Shown here: positions 43,991 through 53,018 of the stretch, in pieces | How positions within the stretch are numbered: the stretch's first letter is position 1 | How the letters are laid out: each line of letters begins with the position of its first letter | From: Syntrophus sp963665935 | GTDB lineage: Bacteria; Desulfobacterota; Syntrophia; Syntrophales; Syntrophaceae | NCBI GenBank assembly: GCA_963665935.1 | Contig: OY762510.1 | Span: forward strand, 2,542,001 to 2,606,000 | Direction: 5' to 3' | DNA length: 64,000 bases | Notes under the pieces: model-generated | What the model saw: only the letters and a program-made list of their open reading frames with translations | The model's database searches: none | What the model was told of the DNA's origin: nothing | Position numbers and translations under genes: made by a program

Positions 43991-44455
43991 ATGACGGACA
44001 AAGCCTTTCAGGATTTCTACCCCGATGAGTTCGCCCATTGTTACGGATGCGGGCGACTGAATGAAGCGGGATTGCAGATCAAGAGTTACTGGGACGGAGA
44101 AGAAAGTGTCTGCCGTTATACGCCGGAACCCTTTTTTACCGGCGGTTTTCCGGGATATTTCTATGGAGGTCTCATCTCTTCACTGATCGACTGTCACAGC
44201 GCCGCAACGGCGTCGGCGGCAAAATTGCGTGCCGAAGGCTTCGCTCTGGGCGACAAACCCCTCTCCCGCTTTGTCACGGCATCCCTGAAGATTGATTTTC
44301 TCAAACCCACACCGATGGGCAAGATCATCGACCTGAGATCAAAGATCCTGGAAATTAAAAGCAGGAAGATCATTGTCAGCACCATTTTATCCGCGGAAGA
44401 CGAGATCCGCGCCAGAGGCGAGGCCATCATGGTGCAGCTTCCGGAAATCAGATGA
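43991..44455 (+). CDS. PaaI-family hot-dog thioesterase
   Basis: 154 residues from the ATG at 43991, chosen for GGAAGGAA upstream; the frame extends earlier only as overlap with prfC. Hot-dog fold signs: NEAGLQIKSYWDGE, GGLISSLIDCHSAATASA (helix with catalytic Asp/His neighbourhood) and TASLKIDFLKPTPMG. It would hydrolyse acyl-CoA thioesters in the cytoplasm. A Cys pair (CYGCGRLN) near the N-terminus is common in this subgroup. Substrate unknown. Confidence 0.8.
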   Translation: MTDKAFQDFYPDEFAHCYGCGRLNEAGLQIKSYWDGEESVCRYTPEPFFTGGFPGYFYGGLISSLIDCHSAATASAAKLRAEGFALGDKPLSRFVTASLKIDFLKPTPMGKIIDLRSKILEIKSRKIIVSTILSAEDEIRARGEAIMVQLPEIR

Positions 44456-44787
44456 CCCTGACGGCATCCACAAGATTCCCTATCTCCGTCCATTGAAGAA
44501 AACAGGACCATTTTTTTCAGGATCGAACGGCTGTACTCCATGCAGTGAGAGGTGTGGACGCATGTTTGCATCCATATCCACTCAGTCCGGAAGCATATAA
44601 GCAATTCCGTCTCTCTTATTCACCATCCTTAAGTTACATCCCCCCTGTATACAAGCAGCTCCTTATTGTTGTATCACGAGGCCGTGATGCGAGAAACTTA
44701 CGCTAAAAAAGACGCAAGTAATTATGGCGACTTCCTGAATGACGTGGTAGAAAAGAATGATCGAGATCCAGAGGATGACCATACGTA
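44456..44787. other. moaA upstream region with possible structured leader
   Basis: About 330 bp, no accepted gene. It contains two partly overlapping inverted repeats: ATACAA/TTGTAT (44649-44675) and ATCACG/CGTGAT (44673-44688), which could not both form fully. It does not match the Moco riboswitch core well enough for me to name it. Confidence 0.4.
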
Positions 44788-45789
44788 ATGCCTGCAAAGC
44801 AAGAGACGCCATTTCTGAATGGATACCACCGAACCATCAATTATCTGCGTCTTTCTGTCACAGACCGCTGCAATCTGAGATGTGTCTACTGCATGCCCGA
44901 AGAGGGGATATCCTTTCTGCCCCACAGGGAAATTTTGACCTATGAAGAAATGCTCCGTCTCGTTAAGCTTTGCGTCGCGAATGGAATCCGGAAAATCAGG
45001 CTGACCGGCGGAGAACCTCTCGTGCGCAGGGGCATTATCGGTTTTATTGAAAAGCTGAACAAGATCGAAAAGCTGAAAGAAATCACCCTGACCACCAACG
45101 GCGTCTTCCTGAAAGAATTCGCCCGTGATCTCCGGAAGTACGGTATCTGCCGGATCAATGTGAGCATGGATACCCTGAAACCTGAGAAATTCAACGAAAT
45201 AACCCGGCGACCCCTCTTCGAACGGGTATGGGAGGGAATTGAAGAGGCCGAATCCGTTGGAATGGCCCCCATCAAACTCAATGTGGTCGCCATGAAGGGC
45301 TTCAATGATGATGAGATCCTGGATTTCGCCCGCCTGACCTACCGAAAACCCTATCATGTGCGTTTCATTGAAATGATGCCCATCGGGGCCGCCGATGCCC
45401 GGATGAAAGGGTTTCTTTCCAGCCAGGAGATTCTGGAACGGATTTCATCCCTGGGTCCTCTCCACCGTCTGGAATCCGAAATGATGGCCGGCCCGGCAGA
45501 AATGTACGCCCTGGAAGGCGCCAAGGGAAAGATCGGGGTTATCGGCGCCTTGAGCCACCACTTCTGCGCGACCTGCAATCGGCTCCGCTTGACCGCGGAC
45601 GGACAGCTGCGGGGATGCCTGTTTTCAGACAAGGAAACAGACCTCAAAACCCCTTTAAGGGAAGGAAAAGACGACGGCTATTTATCCGATCTTATTCGGG
45701 AGACGATTTTAAATAAGCCCAAGGGTCACAATCTGGACTTGAACAATCCCCGCAAATGCGTTCGCCCGATGAGCCGCATCGGTGGGTAG
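44788..45789 (+). CDS. moaA: GTP 3',8-cyclase MoaA
   Basis: 333-residue radical SAM enzyme for the first step of molybdenum cofactor synthesis (GTP to 3',8-cH2GTP). N-terminal cluster Cys 28, 32 and 35 in CNLRCVYC; SAM-binding LTGGEPLVR; C-terminal second cluster in CATCNRLRLTADGQLRGC. Ends in the typical Gly-Gly needed for activity. It is followed 34 bp later by a gamma-carbonic anhydrase and then a DUF364 gene. No other moa gene is adjacent. Confidence 0.96.
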   Translation: MPAKQETPFLNGYHRTINYLRLSVTDRCNLRCVYCMPEEGISFLPHREILTYEEMLRLVKLCVANGIRKIRLTGGEPLVRRGIIGFIEKLNKIEKLKEITLTTNGVFLKEFARDLRKYGICRINVSMDTLKPEKFNEITRRPLFERVWEGIEEAESVGMAPIKLNVVAMKGFNDDEILDFARLTYRKPYHVRFIEMMPIGAADARMKGFLSSQEILERISSLGPLHRLESEMMAGPAEMYALEGAKGKIGVIGALSHHFCATCNRLRLTADGQLRGCLFSDKETDLKTPLREGKDDGYLSDLIRETILNKPKGHNLDLNNPRKCVRPMSRIGG

Positions 45790-45823
45790 AAAAGGATCAA
45801 GCAGAGACAGGAGGCGTTTTTAG

Positions 45824-46348
45824 ATGGCGATTTATTCATACGGTGACCGGGTGCCCAGAATCGGCAAGAATGTTTATGTCAGCGATTCCGCCCGGGTGAT
45901 TGGAGATGTCGAAATTGGAGATGAGTGTTACATCGGACATGGCGTCATTTTACGAGGGGATTATGGCAGTATTCGGCTCGGCCCAGGCACTGCCATCGAA
46001 GAAAATGCCGTGGTTCACATCCGGCCTGACGGGCTGAGTGTCCTTGGGGAACGGGTGACGGTCGGCCATGGGGCGATCGTCCACGGCGACCGAATCGGAG
46101 ATTTCGCCGTCATCGGCATGGGGGCGGTAATCAGCCTGCATGCGGTGATCGGGAAATGGGCCATTGTCGGTGAAGGTGCGGTGATTCCCATGGACACCAA
46201 GATTCCTGAGGAAAAAATCGTCGGGGGCGTGCCGGGGAAGGTGATCGGCGACGTCCTTCCCCGACATAAGGAATTCTGGACATGGGGCAAACAGCTCTAC
46301 GTAGATCTCGCCAAGGCCTATCCGGAAAAATTCAAACGTCTGGATTAA
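45824..46348 (+). CDS. gamma-carbonic anhydrase family protein
   Basis: 174-residue left-handed beta-helix with hexapeptide repeats (SARVIGDVEIGDECYIG; RVTVGHGAIVHGDRIGDFAV). Three His at the family's metal positions (VVHIR, VGHGAIVHG) are retained, so a Zn/Co/Fe site is likely. Could be carbonic anhydrase or PaaY-like thioesterase. GGAGG precedes the ATG. Trimeric, cytoplasmic by inference. Lies in a moaA-DUF364 run. Confidence 0.88.
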   Translation: MAIYSYGDRVPRIGKNVYVSDSARVIGDVEIGDECYIGHGVILRGDYGSIRLGPGTAIEENAVVHIRPDGLSVLGERVTVGHGAIVHGDRIGDFAVIGMGAVISLHAVIGKWAIVGEGAVIPMDTKIPEEKIVGGVPGKVIGDVLPRHKEFWTWGKQLYVDLAKAYPEKFKRLD

Positions 46349-46396
46349 GATAAGAAAGTTGATTTCACTTTTATTTTTTCTTTTGAGGTTATTCTT

Positions 46397-47146
46397 ATGG
46401 AACTGGATGATCGAATTTACCGTTTTTTTGAGGACAGAGCCCGGGCTGTTCTTGTTGAAACTGTGACCCTGGGGCTCGGTTATTCGGCCGTGACCACCTC
46501 TGACGGGGGGATCGGCATCGCCTATACCTATTTTCTCACCAAGGGAAGCTGCACCTTCATCGGCAAATACTATGATTTCGAGGGAAAACCCGCCCTGGAG
46601 CTTCTGGAGAAAATCAAGAGTCCTCATCCCCTCGAAAAGACCATGGCCCTCGCCCTTGTGAATGCCCTCAATTATTCCTATGCCCTTTCCCTGCCGGAGG
46701 ATAAGGATAACTCGTTTCTTTTGGAAAGCTTTCAGATCAGGGAGAAAACGAGGGTCGCCATGGTCGGTGACTTCGCCCCTGTGGCCAGGATTCTGAGAGA
46801 TAGGGGCGCTCTTCTGGAGGTCATCGATATCGCCAGGAACATCGGGAACAAGGATGATTTTTACGACAAGCTCACAAACTGGGCTCAGGTGATGATTCTT
46901 ACCTCGACTTCGATTTTAAACAATTCGACGGAAGAAATTTTCCAATATACCGGCAAAGGGGTAAAAGCCGTTCTGCTTGGTCCCAGTACGCCCATGATCG
47001 GAGAAGTCTTTTCGCACCTGCCGGTGCACATGCTGGCCGGCACGGTGCCGATTGACAAGGACCGGGTGCTCAAAGCCGTCCGTCATGGCGTGGGAACAAG
47101 GATCATCCAGAGGTTCAGCCGGAAATCCTATCTGTCTTTGTCATAG
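46397..47146 (+). CDS. DUF4213/DUF364 family protein
   Basis: 249 residues. An N-terminal enolase-like half (DUF4213; VTLGLGYSAVTTSDGGIG) and a C-terminal Rossmann-like half (DUF364; KTRVAMVGDFAPVARILRDRG; LTSTSILNNST). The family is linked to metal chelation or tetrapyrrole-like chemistry and often occurs with molybdenum or corrinoid genes. It fits the moaA neighbourhood. Ends convergently with the next gene. No catalytic role proven. Confidence 0.82.
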   Translation: MELDDRIYRFFEDRARAVLVETVTLGLGYSAVTTSDGGIGIAYTYFLTKGSCTFIGKYYDFEGKPALELLEKIKSPHPLEKTMALALVNALNYSYALSLPEDKDNSFLLESFQIREKTRVAMVGDFAPVARILRDRGALLEVIDIARNIGNKDDFYDKLTNWAQVMILTSTSILNNSTEEIFQYTGKGVKAVLLGPSTPMIGEVFSHLPVHMLAGTVPIDKDRVLKAVRHGVGTRIIQRFSRKSYLSLS

Positions 47147-47222
47147 AGGCTCATTGGCCTGATTCGCAGATAACTTTTCAACTTCATCAAGAACACAGGC
47201 CGTGGGCGGCAGGACGAGATGG

Positions 47223-47960
47223 CTAAGGCAGGGTAAATTTCCAGGAACAGAACCAGCCCTCGGGATGCGGATCGGGGGGACAGGCGAGGCATTCCGTAAC
47301 AATGGCGGGATCAATAGTCCGGGCAAAGGTTGCGTATTCAATGATGCCGCCCGACTTGCAGGGATAGTCCTCCAAGCCCTTGCGGTTCCGGATTTCCTGT
47401 ACCCGGCAATGGCTCATCCGGTAAATGAGCGTCCGCTCATCGGGTCGTTCAAAGACATGCTCATTGATGTTCGTATAGAGGCGATGTTTCAACGCCTCTT
47501 CCAGGGCATCCAGGCCTCCACTTTCCGGAAGGTCGATCAGGGTTTTGATGTGGAAGGCCTCCAGGGGGGAAAATCGGCTCCAGCAGATGTCGGTGCATCT
47601 TTTGGCCGTAAACATATCGAAATTTTTTTCCACACTCTGAAACCAGACCCCGTCGGCAGCCAGCCAGTTGATGGAAAGGGCCGCGAGAATTTCCTGCAGC
47701 TCCTCCTCGGATTTCTCCTTCAGCCGGCTTGGGATTCCCCGGGAATCGACTTCGAATCCCAACATCCGCCCCATGCGCTTCATCAAAATGGGAAAGGCGG
47801 TCTGCCAGGTCTCTTCTTCCAACTCCATGGCGGTCTGTAACCCAAGCTGATATTCAACCTCCTTGAACCATAAGCCATAGTGAAGGAGGGTAAGTCTCAA
47901 TCCGTCAACAATCTGCGAAATCATCCTTTCTTTCCGGTCCATTGCGTCTTTCCCTTCCAT
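47223..47960 (-). CDS. DUF6125-like cytosolic protein
   Basis: 245 residues from the ATG at 47960 (frame extends to 48020; a start 18 bases further in has AAGGG). Sequence such as LRLTLLHYGLWFKEVEYQLG and the Cys-rich CRVQEIRNRKGLEDYPCKSGGI resembles the DUF6125 group common in deltaproteobacteria and related to the ATC-hydrolase-like fold. Five Cys in the C-terminal third (also ECLACPPD) could hold a metal or cluster. Function unknown. Confidence 0.65.
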   Translation of the reverse strand: MEGKDAMDRKERMISQIVDGLRLTLLHYGLWFKEVEYQLGLQTAMELEEETWQTAFPILMKRMGRMLGFEVDSRGIPSRLKEKSEEELQEILAALSINWLAADGVWFQSVEKNFDMFTAKRCTDICWSRFSPLEAFHIKTLIDLPESGGLDALEEALKHRLYTNINEHVFERPDERTLIYRMSHCRVQEIRNRKGLEDYPCKSGGIIEYATFARTIDPAIVTECLACPPDPHPEGWFCSWKFTLP

Positions 47961-48206
47961 AAAAAATCTCTGTCCTTTCCTTAATGTCGTTCTTTTAAAA
48001 CAAGGGTTGCATCCTCGCAATCATATTTTCTGTCCTTTTTTCGTTCAATATTGTAATTTGTTTACATTGCTGAATATTATTGGAAAAGTCCTTTACCGCT
48101 TTCCGTATGCTTTGTTTTATGTGGCATAGAGCTTTAAAGCAAAGGTGGGCCGGACACACCATGCGGGGCTGTAAAAACCGGGAATTCAGACAGAGGATGT
48201 CTTGCG

Positions 48207-49244
48207 ATGGATGAGCGGAGCATTCAAGAGGCGATCAAGGTCGTCCTGGATCCTGAACTGAAGAAGAGTCTCCTGGACTTGGGAATGATCCGGGATGTGT
48301 TCGTGGAAAAGGGGCAGGTTTGTCTGACCCTGGCGCTCACCACGACAAAGTGCCCCAAGAAGGATGCCATCGTGGAGGAGATCAAGCGGGTGCTCACAAA
48401 CCTGCCGGAGGTAACCGGGGTAAATGTTAAGTTGTCGACGTTGAACAGGGAAGAACTGGCGCAATTGTTTCCGAAACATCCTCTGGTCGGTTTGGAGAAA
48501 GTGCGCCATGTATTGGCTGTTGCAAGCGGCAAAGGCGGGGTAGGGAAGACAACCATTGCGGTAAACGTTGCCCTGGCCCTGGCCCAAAAGGGCCATCGGA
48601 TCGGCCTTCTCGATGCAGATGTTTATGGGCCAAGCATTCCGGTCATGCTGGCCGTGGAGGATTCACCGGAAGAGGAAAACGAGGCGATCATCCCCACAGA
48701 AAAATTCGGTATCCGGATCATGTCGTTGGGCATGATCACAAAAAAAGGTCAGCCCGTTGTTTGGAGAGGGCCGCTCGTTTCCAAAGCAATCAAGCAATTG
48801 CTGGGGCAGGTCATGTGGGGCGAACTGGATTATCTGGTGGTGGACCTCCCGCCTGGAACGGGAGATCCTTCCATTACGATCGCGCAATCCATTCCCGATG
48901 CTGCCGTTCTCATGGTGACAACGCCCCAGGAGGTTGCCTTGGCCGATGTCCGCAGGGCCATTGATCTGTTCAAAAAATTCGAGATGAGCATCATCGGTCT
49001 GGTGGAGAACATGTCCTATTTCTTCTCGAATTCATCCGATCGACCGATAGCGATTTTCGGCGAGGGTGGAGGGGAAAAATTAAGTAAAGAGTACGGGCTG
49101 CCTTTGCTCGGCAAGGTTCCCATCGATCTGGAACTCGGAAGAGGTGGCGATTCGGGCGTTCCTCTGATGATCTCTTCGCCTGATTCCGAAACCGGTCGTA
49201 TCTTCAGCGGAATCGCGGAACAAATCCTGTCTGCTGGAGGATAA
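48207..49244 (+). CDS. Mrp/NBP35-type Fe-S carrier ATPase lacking CxxC
   Basis: 345 residues. An N-terminal MIP18/DUF59 domain (about 1-95, with TTTKCPKKDA) is joined to a P-loop ATPase with the deviant Walker A GKGGVGKTTIAVN (about 110), DADVYGPSIP and DLPPGTGD. Family members carry and deliver Fe-S clusters, using a CxxC after ENMS. Here that segment reads ENMSYFFSNSSDRPIAIFG, with no cysteines. It may therefore have lost cluster-bridging ability or use the N-terminal Cys. AGAGG lies upstream of the ATG. Confidence 0.9.
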   Translation: MDERSIQEAIKVVLDPELKKSLLDLGMIRDVFVEKGQVCLTLALTTTKCPKKDAIVEEIKRVLTNLPEVTGVNVKLSTLNREELAQLFPKHPLVGLEKVRHVLAVASGKGGVGKTTIAVNVALALAQKGHRIGLLDADVYGPSIPVMLAVEDSPEEENEAIIPTEKFGIRIMSLGMITKKGQPVVWRGPLVSKAIKQLLGQVMWGELDYLVVDLPPGTGDPSITIAQSIPDAAVLMVTTPQEVALADVRRAIDLFKKFEMSIIGLVENMSYFFSNSSDRPIAIFGEGGGEKLSKEYGLPLLGKVPIDLELGRGGDSGVPLMISSPDSETGRIFSGIAEQILSAGG

Positions 49245-49408
49245 AGGGAGGGATCGAGCCTTTTCGATCAGGTTGTCTCCGCATCCTGCCGGACTTCTGG
49301 AAAAACAGGCAGAGGGGAATGCCGGCGGTCAACCGCACGGTCTATATTGTCAATTCCGAAGGCCGCTTTCTTCTCACCGCCATTCGGGTGATGGATTATG
49401 GACGCCCG

Positions 49409-49681
49409 TTACCGTGCACGGCGACGTTGCGAAAACTCAATTCCCCAGCGGATGAAGGCCAATACCCCGAGGAAGGACAGTGACAGTGAGCTCCAGACCA
49501 GAGCCTCGAAGGCCAACAGATAATGCTGGGCCGGATCGAGAGCGAGTCGTATCAGAATAAAACCTACAACAAACAGGGGAATCAGCGCCGCCATCCTCCA
49601 TCTCCCTTTCCAGCGGCGCAGAGCAACGATCTCTGCGATCAAAAAACCAAGGAAAAGTGTGAAAACAAGATCCATTAACAT
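49409..49681 (-). CDS. small membrane protein, three helices
   Basis: 90 residues with hydrophobic segments at about 3-19, 32-46 and 55-78, and an Arg-rich C-terminus (RRRAR). No family recognised. It lies in the same orientation as the next gene upstream, 79 bp away. Moderate support: hydropathy and strand context only. Confidence 0.5.
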   Translation of the reverse strand: MLMDLVFTLFLGFLIAEIVALRRWKGRWRMAALIPLFVVGFILIRLALDPAQHYLLAFEALVWSSLSLSFLGVLAFIRWGIEFSQRRRAR

Positions 49682-49759
49682 GGCGAATCTTCTTTCTTAT
49701 CCAATAGCCGGCAGACCTCTTGATGAGCCAGTGCAGCCATCCAAAAGGGCTTTTGCGAT

Positions 49760-50014
49760 TCATCCTTCGTCATCTTTGAGAAACAACTGGTGATATTCAG
49801 GTTCCGTGAGATATTTCTTCAGCATTTTACCCGCTGTATCAAATATCTCCGCTAGATCTTCGTCGGTCATCCGTTTCAGAATCGTATTCATCAGAGAGTC
49901 ATCTGAAAATTTCTGCAGATACAGTTGCACCGTATTCTCATCGGTCTGCCTGTCCAGGCCATACCCCACAAAACCATCGTAGGTTTCCACAAATTCATGG
50001 GAGTGCTTTGCCAT
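49760..50014 (-). CDS. conserved small cytoplasmic protein
   Basis: 84 residues from the ATG at 50014. Begins AKHSHEFVETYDGFVGYGLD and contains DDSLMNTILKRMTDEDLAEIF, a pattern I recall from small deltaproteobacterial proteins labelled only cytoplasmic protein. The frame extends to 50080 with less typical sequence. No function known. Confidence 0.6.
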   Translation of the reverse strand: MAKHSHEFVETYDGFVGYGLDRQTDENTVQLYLQKFSDDSLMNTILKRMTDEDLAEIFDTAGKMLKKYLTEPEYHQLFLKDDEG

Positions 50015-50190
50015 AAAGATAGCCCCGTTGTCTTTATTCTTTGCTCTGGCCAATAAACCAAATTCGGCGGAAGATAGCAATATCTAATGGACAAATTCTG
50101 TCGCCTGGTCAGCGAGGACTCTTGTCTTCTGGCCAATGCAATTCTCGTGATTAAATTTATGATCAGCTCTGCTGTTTTTGTTTGACACGG

Positions 50191-50215
50191 AAGACATCCT
50201 GTGGCAGGATGTCTT
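50191..50215. repeat. 11-bp perfect hairpin in a divergent intergenic region
   Basis: AAGACATCCTG and CAGGATGTCTT separated by 3 bases. It lies between divergent genes, with no T tract on either side. Could be an operator or part of a small RNA. Confidence 0.6.
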
Positions 50216-50364
50216 TAAAATCATTAATTAATTCTAACAGTTATCAAAGTTGAACGTCTGCATCTCAACCGTTGGTCCTTTCCCGGCAGTATGGAAGCGG
50301 GGTTAAGGGGGCCGTGCTCCTTTTAACCGTCCAATCGCCATGCCGGGAATTCTGAGGTGATTTC

Positions 50365-50748
50365 ATGCATCTTCCTTTACCGGCTCTCTTACTGCTCATT
50401 GGACTCTTTTCCGGAATCGTTGCCGGTCTCTTTGGGATCGGAGGAGGCGTGCTGATCGTTCCCGCCCTCATCTATCTGGCGGGATTTTCTACACATACCG
50501 CGATCGGTACGAGCCTTGCCATCCTGCTTCCCCCTGTGGGACTTGCCGCCGTCCTGGAGTATTACCGCCACGGACAGGTTAATCTGAAAGCCGCGCTCAT
50601 TGTCGCCGCCGCTCTTTTTGTGGGAGGCTGGCTGGGGGCGATCCTCGCGAATCGCCTTCCGGCTCCCTATCTGAAACTGGCCTTCGGGATTTTTGTCATG
50701 GGGATGGGGATCTATCTTGTATTCGGGGCCGTTCGCCAACTTTCCTGA
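50365..50748 (+). CDS. half-length TauE/SafE-type sulfite/anion exporter
   Basis: 127 residues with four hydrophobic helices. The N-terminal FSGIVAGLFGIGGGVLIVPAL is the family signature. Full family members are about 250 residues with two such halves, so this would dimerise or is a naturally short form. AGGTGA lies 6-7 bases upstream of the ATG. It is followed within 40 bp by a DUF6868 protein, probably one operon through the M20 gene. Confidence 0.8.
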   Translation: MHLPLPALLLLIGLFSGIVAGLFGIGGGVLIVPALIYLAGFSTHTAIGTSLAILLPPVGLAAVLEYYRHGQVNLKAALIVAAALFVGGWLGAILANRLPAPYLKLAFGIFVMGMGIYLVFGAVRQLS

Positions 50749-50785
50749 AGCAAAAAACCCGGCTAAGGCCCAAGGAGGCAGAAAC

Positions 50786-51037
50786 ATGACCCTGCAAGGA
50801 ATCCGCAGTGCCCTGGGTTGGTGCACCTTGATGAATCTCTGTCTGCTGCTGGTTTGGTTCTCGGCCTTTACTCTGGCCCATGGCGAGATGTACTCCCTTC
50901 ATGGGCGATGGTTTCACTTATCGGTTGAGACCTTCGATGCGATTCATTATACTGGCATGGCGCTGTTCAAAATCGGGATCTGGCTGTTCAACCTGACCCC
51001 TTGGCTGGCCTTGCACATTGCCGGCCGCAGAAGTTAA
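50786..51037 (+). CDS. DUF6868 family small membrane protein
   Basis: 83 residues from the ATG at 50786 (AGGAGG upstream). Two hydrophobic segments surround the conserved LHGRWFHLSVETFDAIHYTG, typical of DUF6868. Inner membrane by hydropathy. Function unknown. Follows the TauE-like gene and precedes the DUF4412 gene, with short gaps. Confidence 0.75.
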   Translation: MTLQGIRSALGWCTLMNLCLLLVWFSAFTLAHGEMYSLHGRWFHLSVETFDAIHYTGMALFKIGIWLFNLTPWLALHIAGRRS

Positions 51038-51063
51038 AACATATCCCTTTGAGGAGGACGAAA

Positions 51064-51642
51064 ATGAAATACGGTACTACCTTGATCGCTGCTGCCTGTC
51101 TGGTTCTTGCCCTTGCCCTGCCGGCCTATTCTCTTGAGTTTACCGCGGACATGATCGTGAAGCACGGCAATTCAAAACAGACGGGCAATACGGCCATGAA
51201 GGGAGAAAAAATGCGGACTCAGATGACCGGACAGCCTTCCTACACGATCGTTCGTCCGGACAAGAGAGTCACCTGGATGGTCATGCCCGGCCAGCGTTCC
51301 TACATGGAGATGAAGTACGACCCCAATCAGGCCGTTCAGGCGGGAAATGCGCCAAAAGCCGAAGTTTCCAGAAAACTGATCGGTTCGGAGACGGTTAACG
51401 GCTATCCGGCAAAGAAATACGAGGTCACCGTCAAAACGGAAGGAAAAACGGAAAGGATCTTTCAGTGGATCGCCACAGGGTTTGAAATCCCGGTAAAGAC
51501 CGCCGCAGTCGATGGCAGTTGGAGTACGGAATATCTCAATATCAAGAAAACCGCTGCCGACAGTCTCTTTGAAGTTCCCGCAGGCTATTCGAAGATGTCC
51601 ATGCCGGCCATGCCGGGAATGCCGAAGATGCCCAGACGTTAA
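51064..51642 (+). CDS. DUF4412-like exported protein
   Basis: 192 residues from the ATG at 51064 (GAGGAGG upstream). Signal peptide at 1-21 (cleavage near AYS). The body is beta-rich with MIVKHGNSKQTGNTAMKGEK, QPSYTIVRPDKRVTWMVMP and GYPAKKYEVTVK, resembling LolA/DUF4412 folds that handle lipids or lipoproteins. A Met/Pro repeat tail (SMPAMPGMPKMP) ends the protein. Likely periplasmic. Confidence 0.72.
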   Translation: MKYGTTLIAAACLVLALALPAYSLEFTADMIVKHGNSKQTGNTAMKGEKMRTQMTGQPSYTIVRPDKRVTWMVMPGQRSYMEMKYDPNQAVQAGNAPKAEVSRKLIGSETVNGYPAKKYEVTVKTEGKTERIFQWIATGFEIPVKTAAVDGSWSTEYLNIKKTAADSLFEVPAGYSKMSMPAMPGMPKMPRR

Positions 51643-51654
51643 CAAGGATCCCGC

Positions 51655-52932
51655 ATGCGGTCTGGAAAACGCCCCGATCTTGAAAAGAAAGACCTGTTGA
51701 AAATGATCCTGGCCTGTCAGGAGAACGAATACTCCTTTCTGGAGAGCCTTTATCAGGATCTTCACCGTTTCCCGGAGCTTTCGGGAAAAGAAGAGGAAAC
51801 GTCCCGCCGGATGGCGGCGGAGATGGAAGAGGCCGGATTCCGGACGACGTCGCACATTGGCGGTTACGGTGTGGTCGGAGTGCTGGAGAATGGTTCCGGT
51901 CCAGCCGTCATGATCCGGGCTGATCTTGATGCCCTGCCTGTCGAGGAAAAGACCGGCCTTCCTTATGCCAGCCGGGTCAGGACGCTCACGGAAGCAGGTT
52001 CGGAAGTCGGCGTCATGCATGCCTGCGGTCATGATATTCACATGACCGTTCTTGCCGGTACGGCACGTCTGCTGGGGCGATTCCGTCACGCCTGGCAGGG
52101 CTCCCTGATCCTGGTCGCCCAGCCGGCGGAAGAAAACGCCAGCGGCGCCGCGGCCATGATCGCCGATGGCCTCTTTTCCCGATTCCCCCGTCCCGACTTT
52201 GCCCTCGGACTCCATGTCCTTCCCGAACCGGCGGGAACTCTGTTCTATCATGAAGGATACTGGTTCGCCGGTTCGTCGACCGTGGAGTTGACTGTTTACG
52301 GAAAGGGGGGGCATGCCGCCCGTCCCCATGAAGCGATCGATCCCATCGTTCTGTCGGCCCAGATGATCCTGGCCTTTCAGACCCTGGTCAGCCGGGAAAC
52401 CGATCCGGCGGAGACCGTGGTTCTGACCGTCTCCTCCATTCACGCCGGGGCAAGGGACAACATCATTCCGGAAAAGGCCTTTTTCCAGATCAGCATCCGG
52501 GCCTTGAGCCGTGAACAGCACGACCGGATGATCCGCTCACTCAAACGGACTGCGGACGGGATCGCCTGGGCGGCCGGACTTCCAGAGGACCGGTTCCCCC
52601 GGCTTTCTGTGCGGGGCTACACCCCGGCCCTTTACAATGACCCGAATCTTACCCGTAGAATTGTTCGCCGGTTCCACCGGACCTTTGGCCGTTCCAGGGT
52701 TCTTGAAATGCCGGTTTTGACCGTATCGGAGGATTTTGCCCATTTCGGGCTGACGGAACCGCGGATTCCCCTCTGCTTTTTCGGGCTGGGGATGGCGGAT
52801 CCGCAGGGAAGCATGCCACCGCTTCACAGTCCCTATCTGGCCCCGGTCCCGAAACCGACGATCCAGACCGGAATCGCCGCCATGACGGCAGCCGTTCTGG
52901 AATTAATTTCCCTCCCGGAGCAAGCAGGATAA
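51655..52932 (+). CDS. M20 family amidohydrolase
   Basis: 425-residue dinuclear metal hydrolase of the hippurate/IAA-amino-acid hydrolase group. Metal and catalytic motifs: RADLDALPVEEKTG, HACGHDIHMT and PAEENASGAAAM. A dimerisation domain follows (about 205-320). It would cleave N-acyl amino acids in the cytoplasm. AAGGA lies 6 bases upstream of the ATG and only 12 bp separate it from the previous stop. Natural substrate unknown; an aromatic acyl amino acid is one possibility. Confidence 0.9.
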   Translation: MRSGKRPDLEKKDLLKMILACQENEYSFLESLYQDLHRFPELSGKEEETSRRMAAEMEEAGFRTTSHIGGYGVVGVLENGSGPAVMIRADLDALPVEEKTGLPYASRVRTLTEAGSEVGVMHACGHDIHMTVLAGTARLLGRFRHAWQGSLILVAQPAEENASGAAAMIADGLFSRFPRPDFALGLHVLPEPAGTLFYHEGYWFAGSSTVELTVYGKGGHAARPHEAIDPIVLSAQMILAFQTLVSRETDPAETVVLTVSSIHAGARDNIIPEKAFFQISIRALSREQHDRMIRSLKRTADGIAWAAGLPEDRFPRLSVRGYTPALYNDPNLTRRIVRRFHRTFGRSRVLEMPVLTVSEDFAHFGLTEPRIPLCFFGLGMADPQGSMPPLHSPYLAPVPKPTIQTGIAAMTAAVLELISLPEQAG

Positions 52933-53018
52933 CGGACAGCAAATCCAGGCGATGCAGAGATAGAGATTCGATTGAGGACAGAAAATATTTTTAATTTTAT
53001 AAATCAGGAGGTGTCGAG

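Noticed and set aside
44456..44787. Molybdenum cofactor or c-di-GMP riboswitch
   Set aside because: GACGCAAG appears, but the surrounding helices and conserved core of either class could not be made out.
51172..52521. 449-codon frame antisense to DUF4412 and M20 genes
   Set aside because: Shadow of two well-supported genes; no family match.
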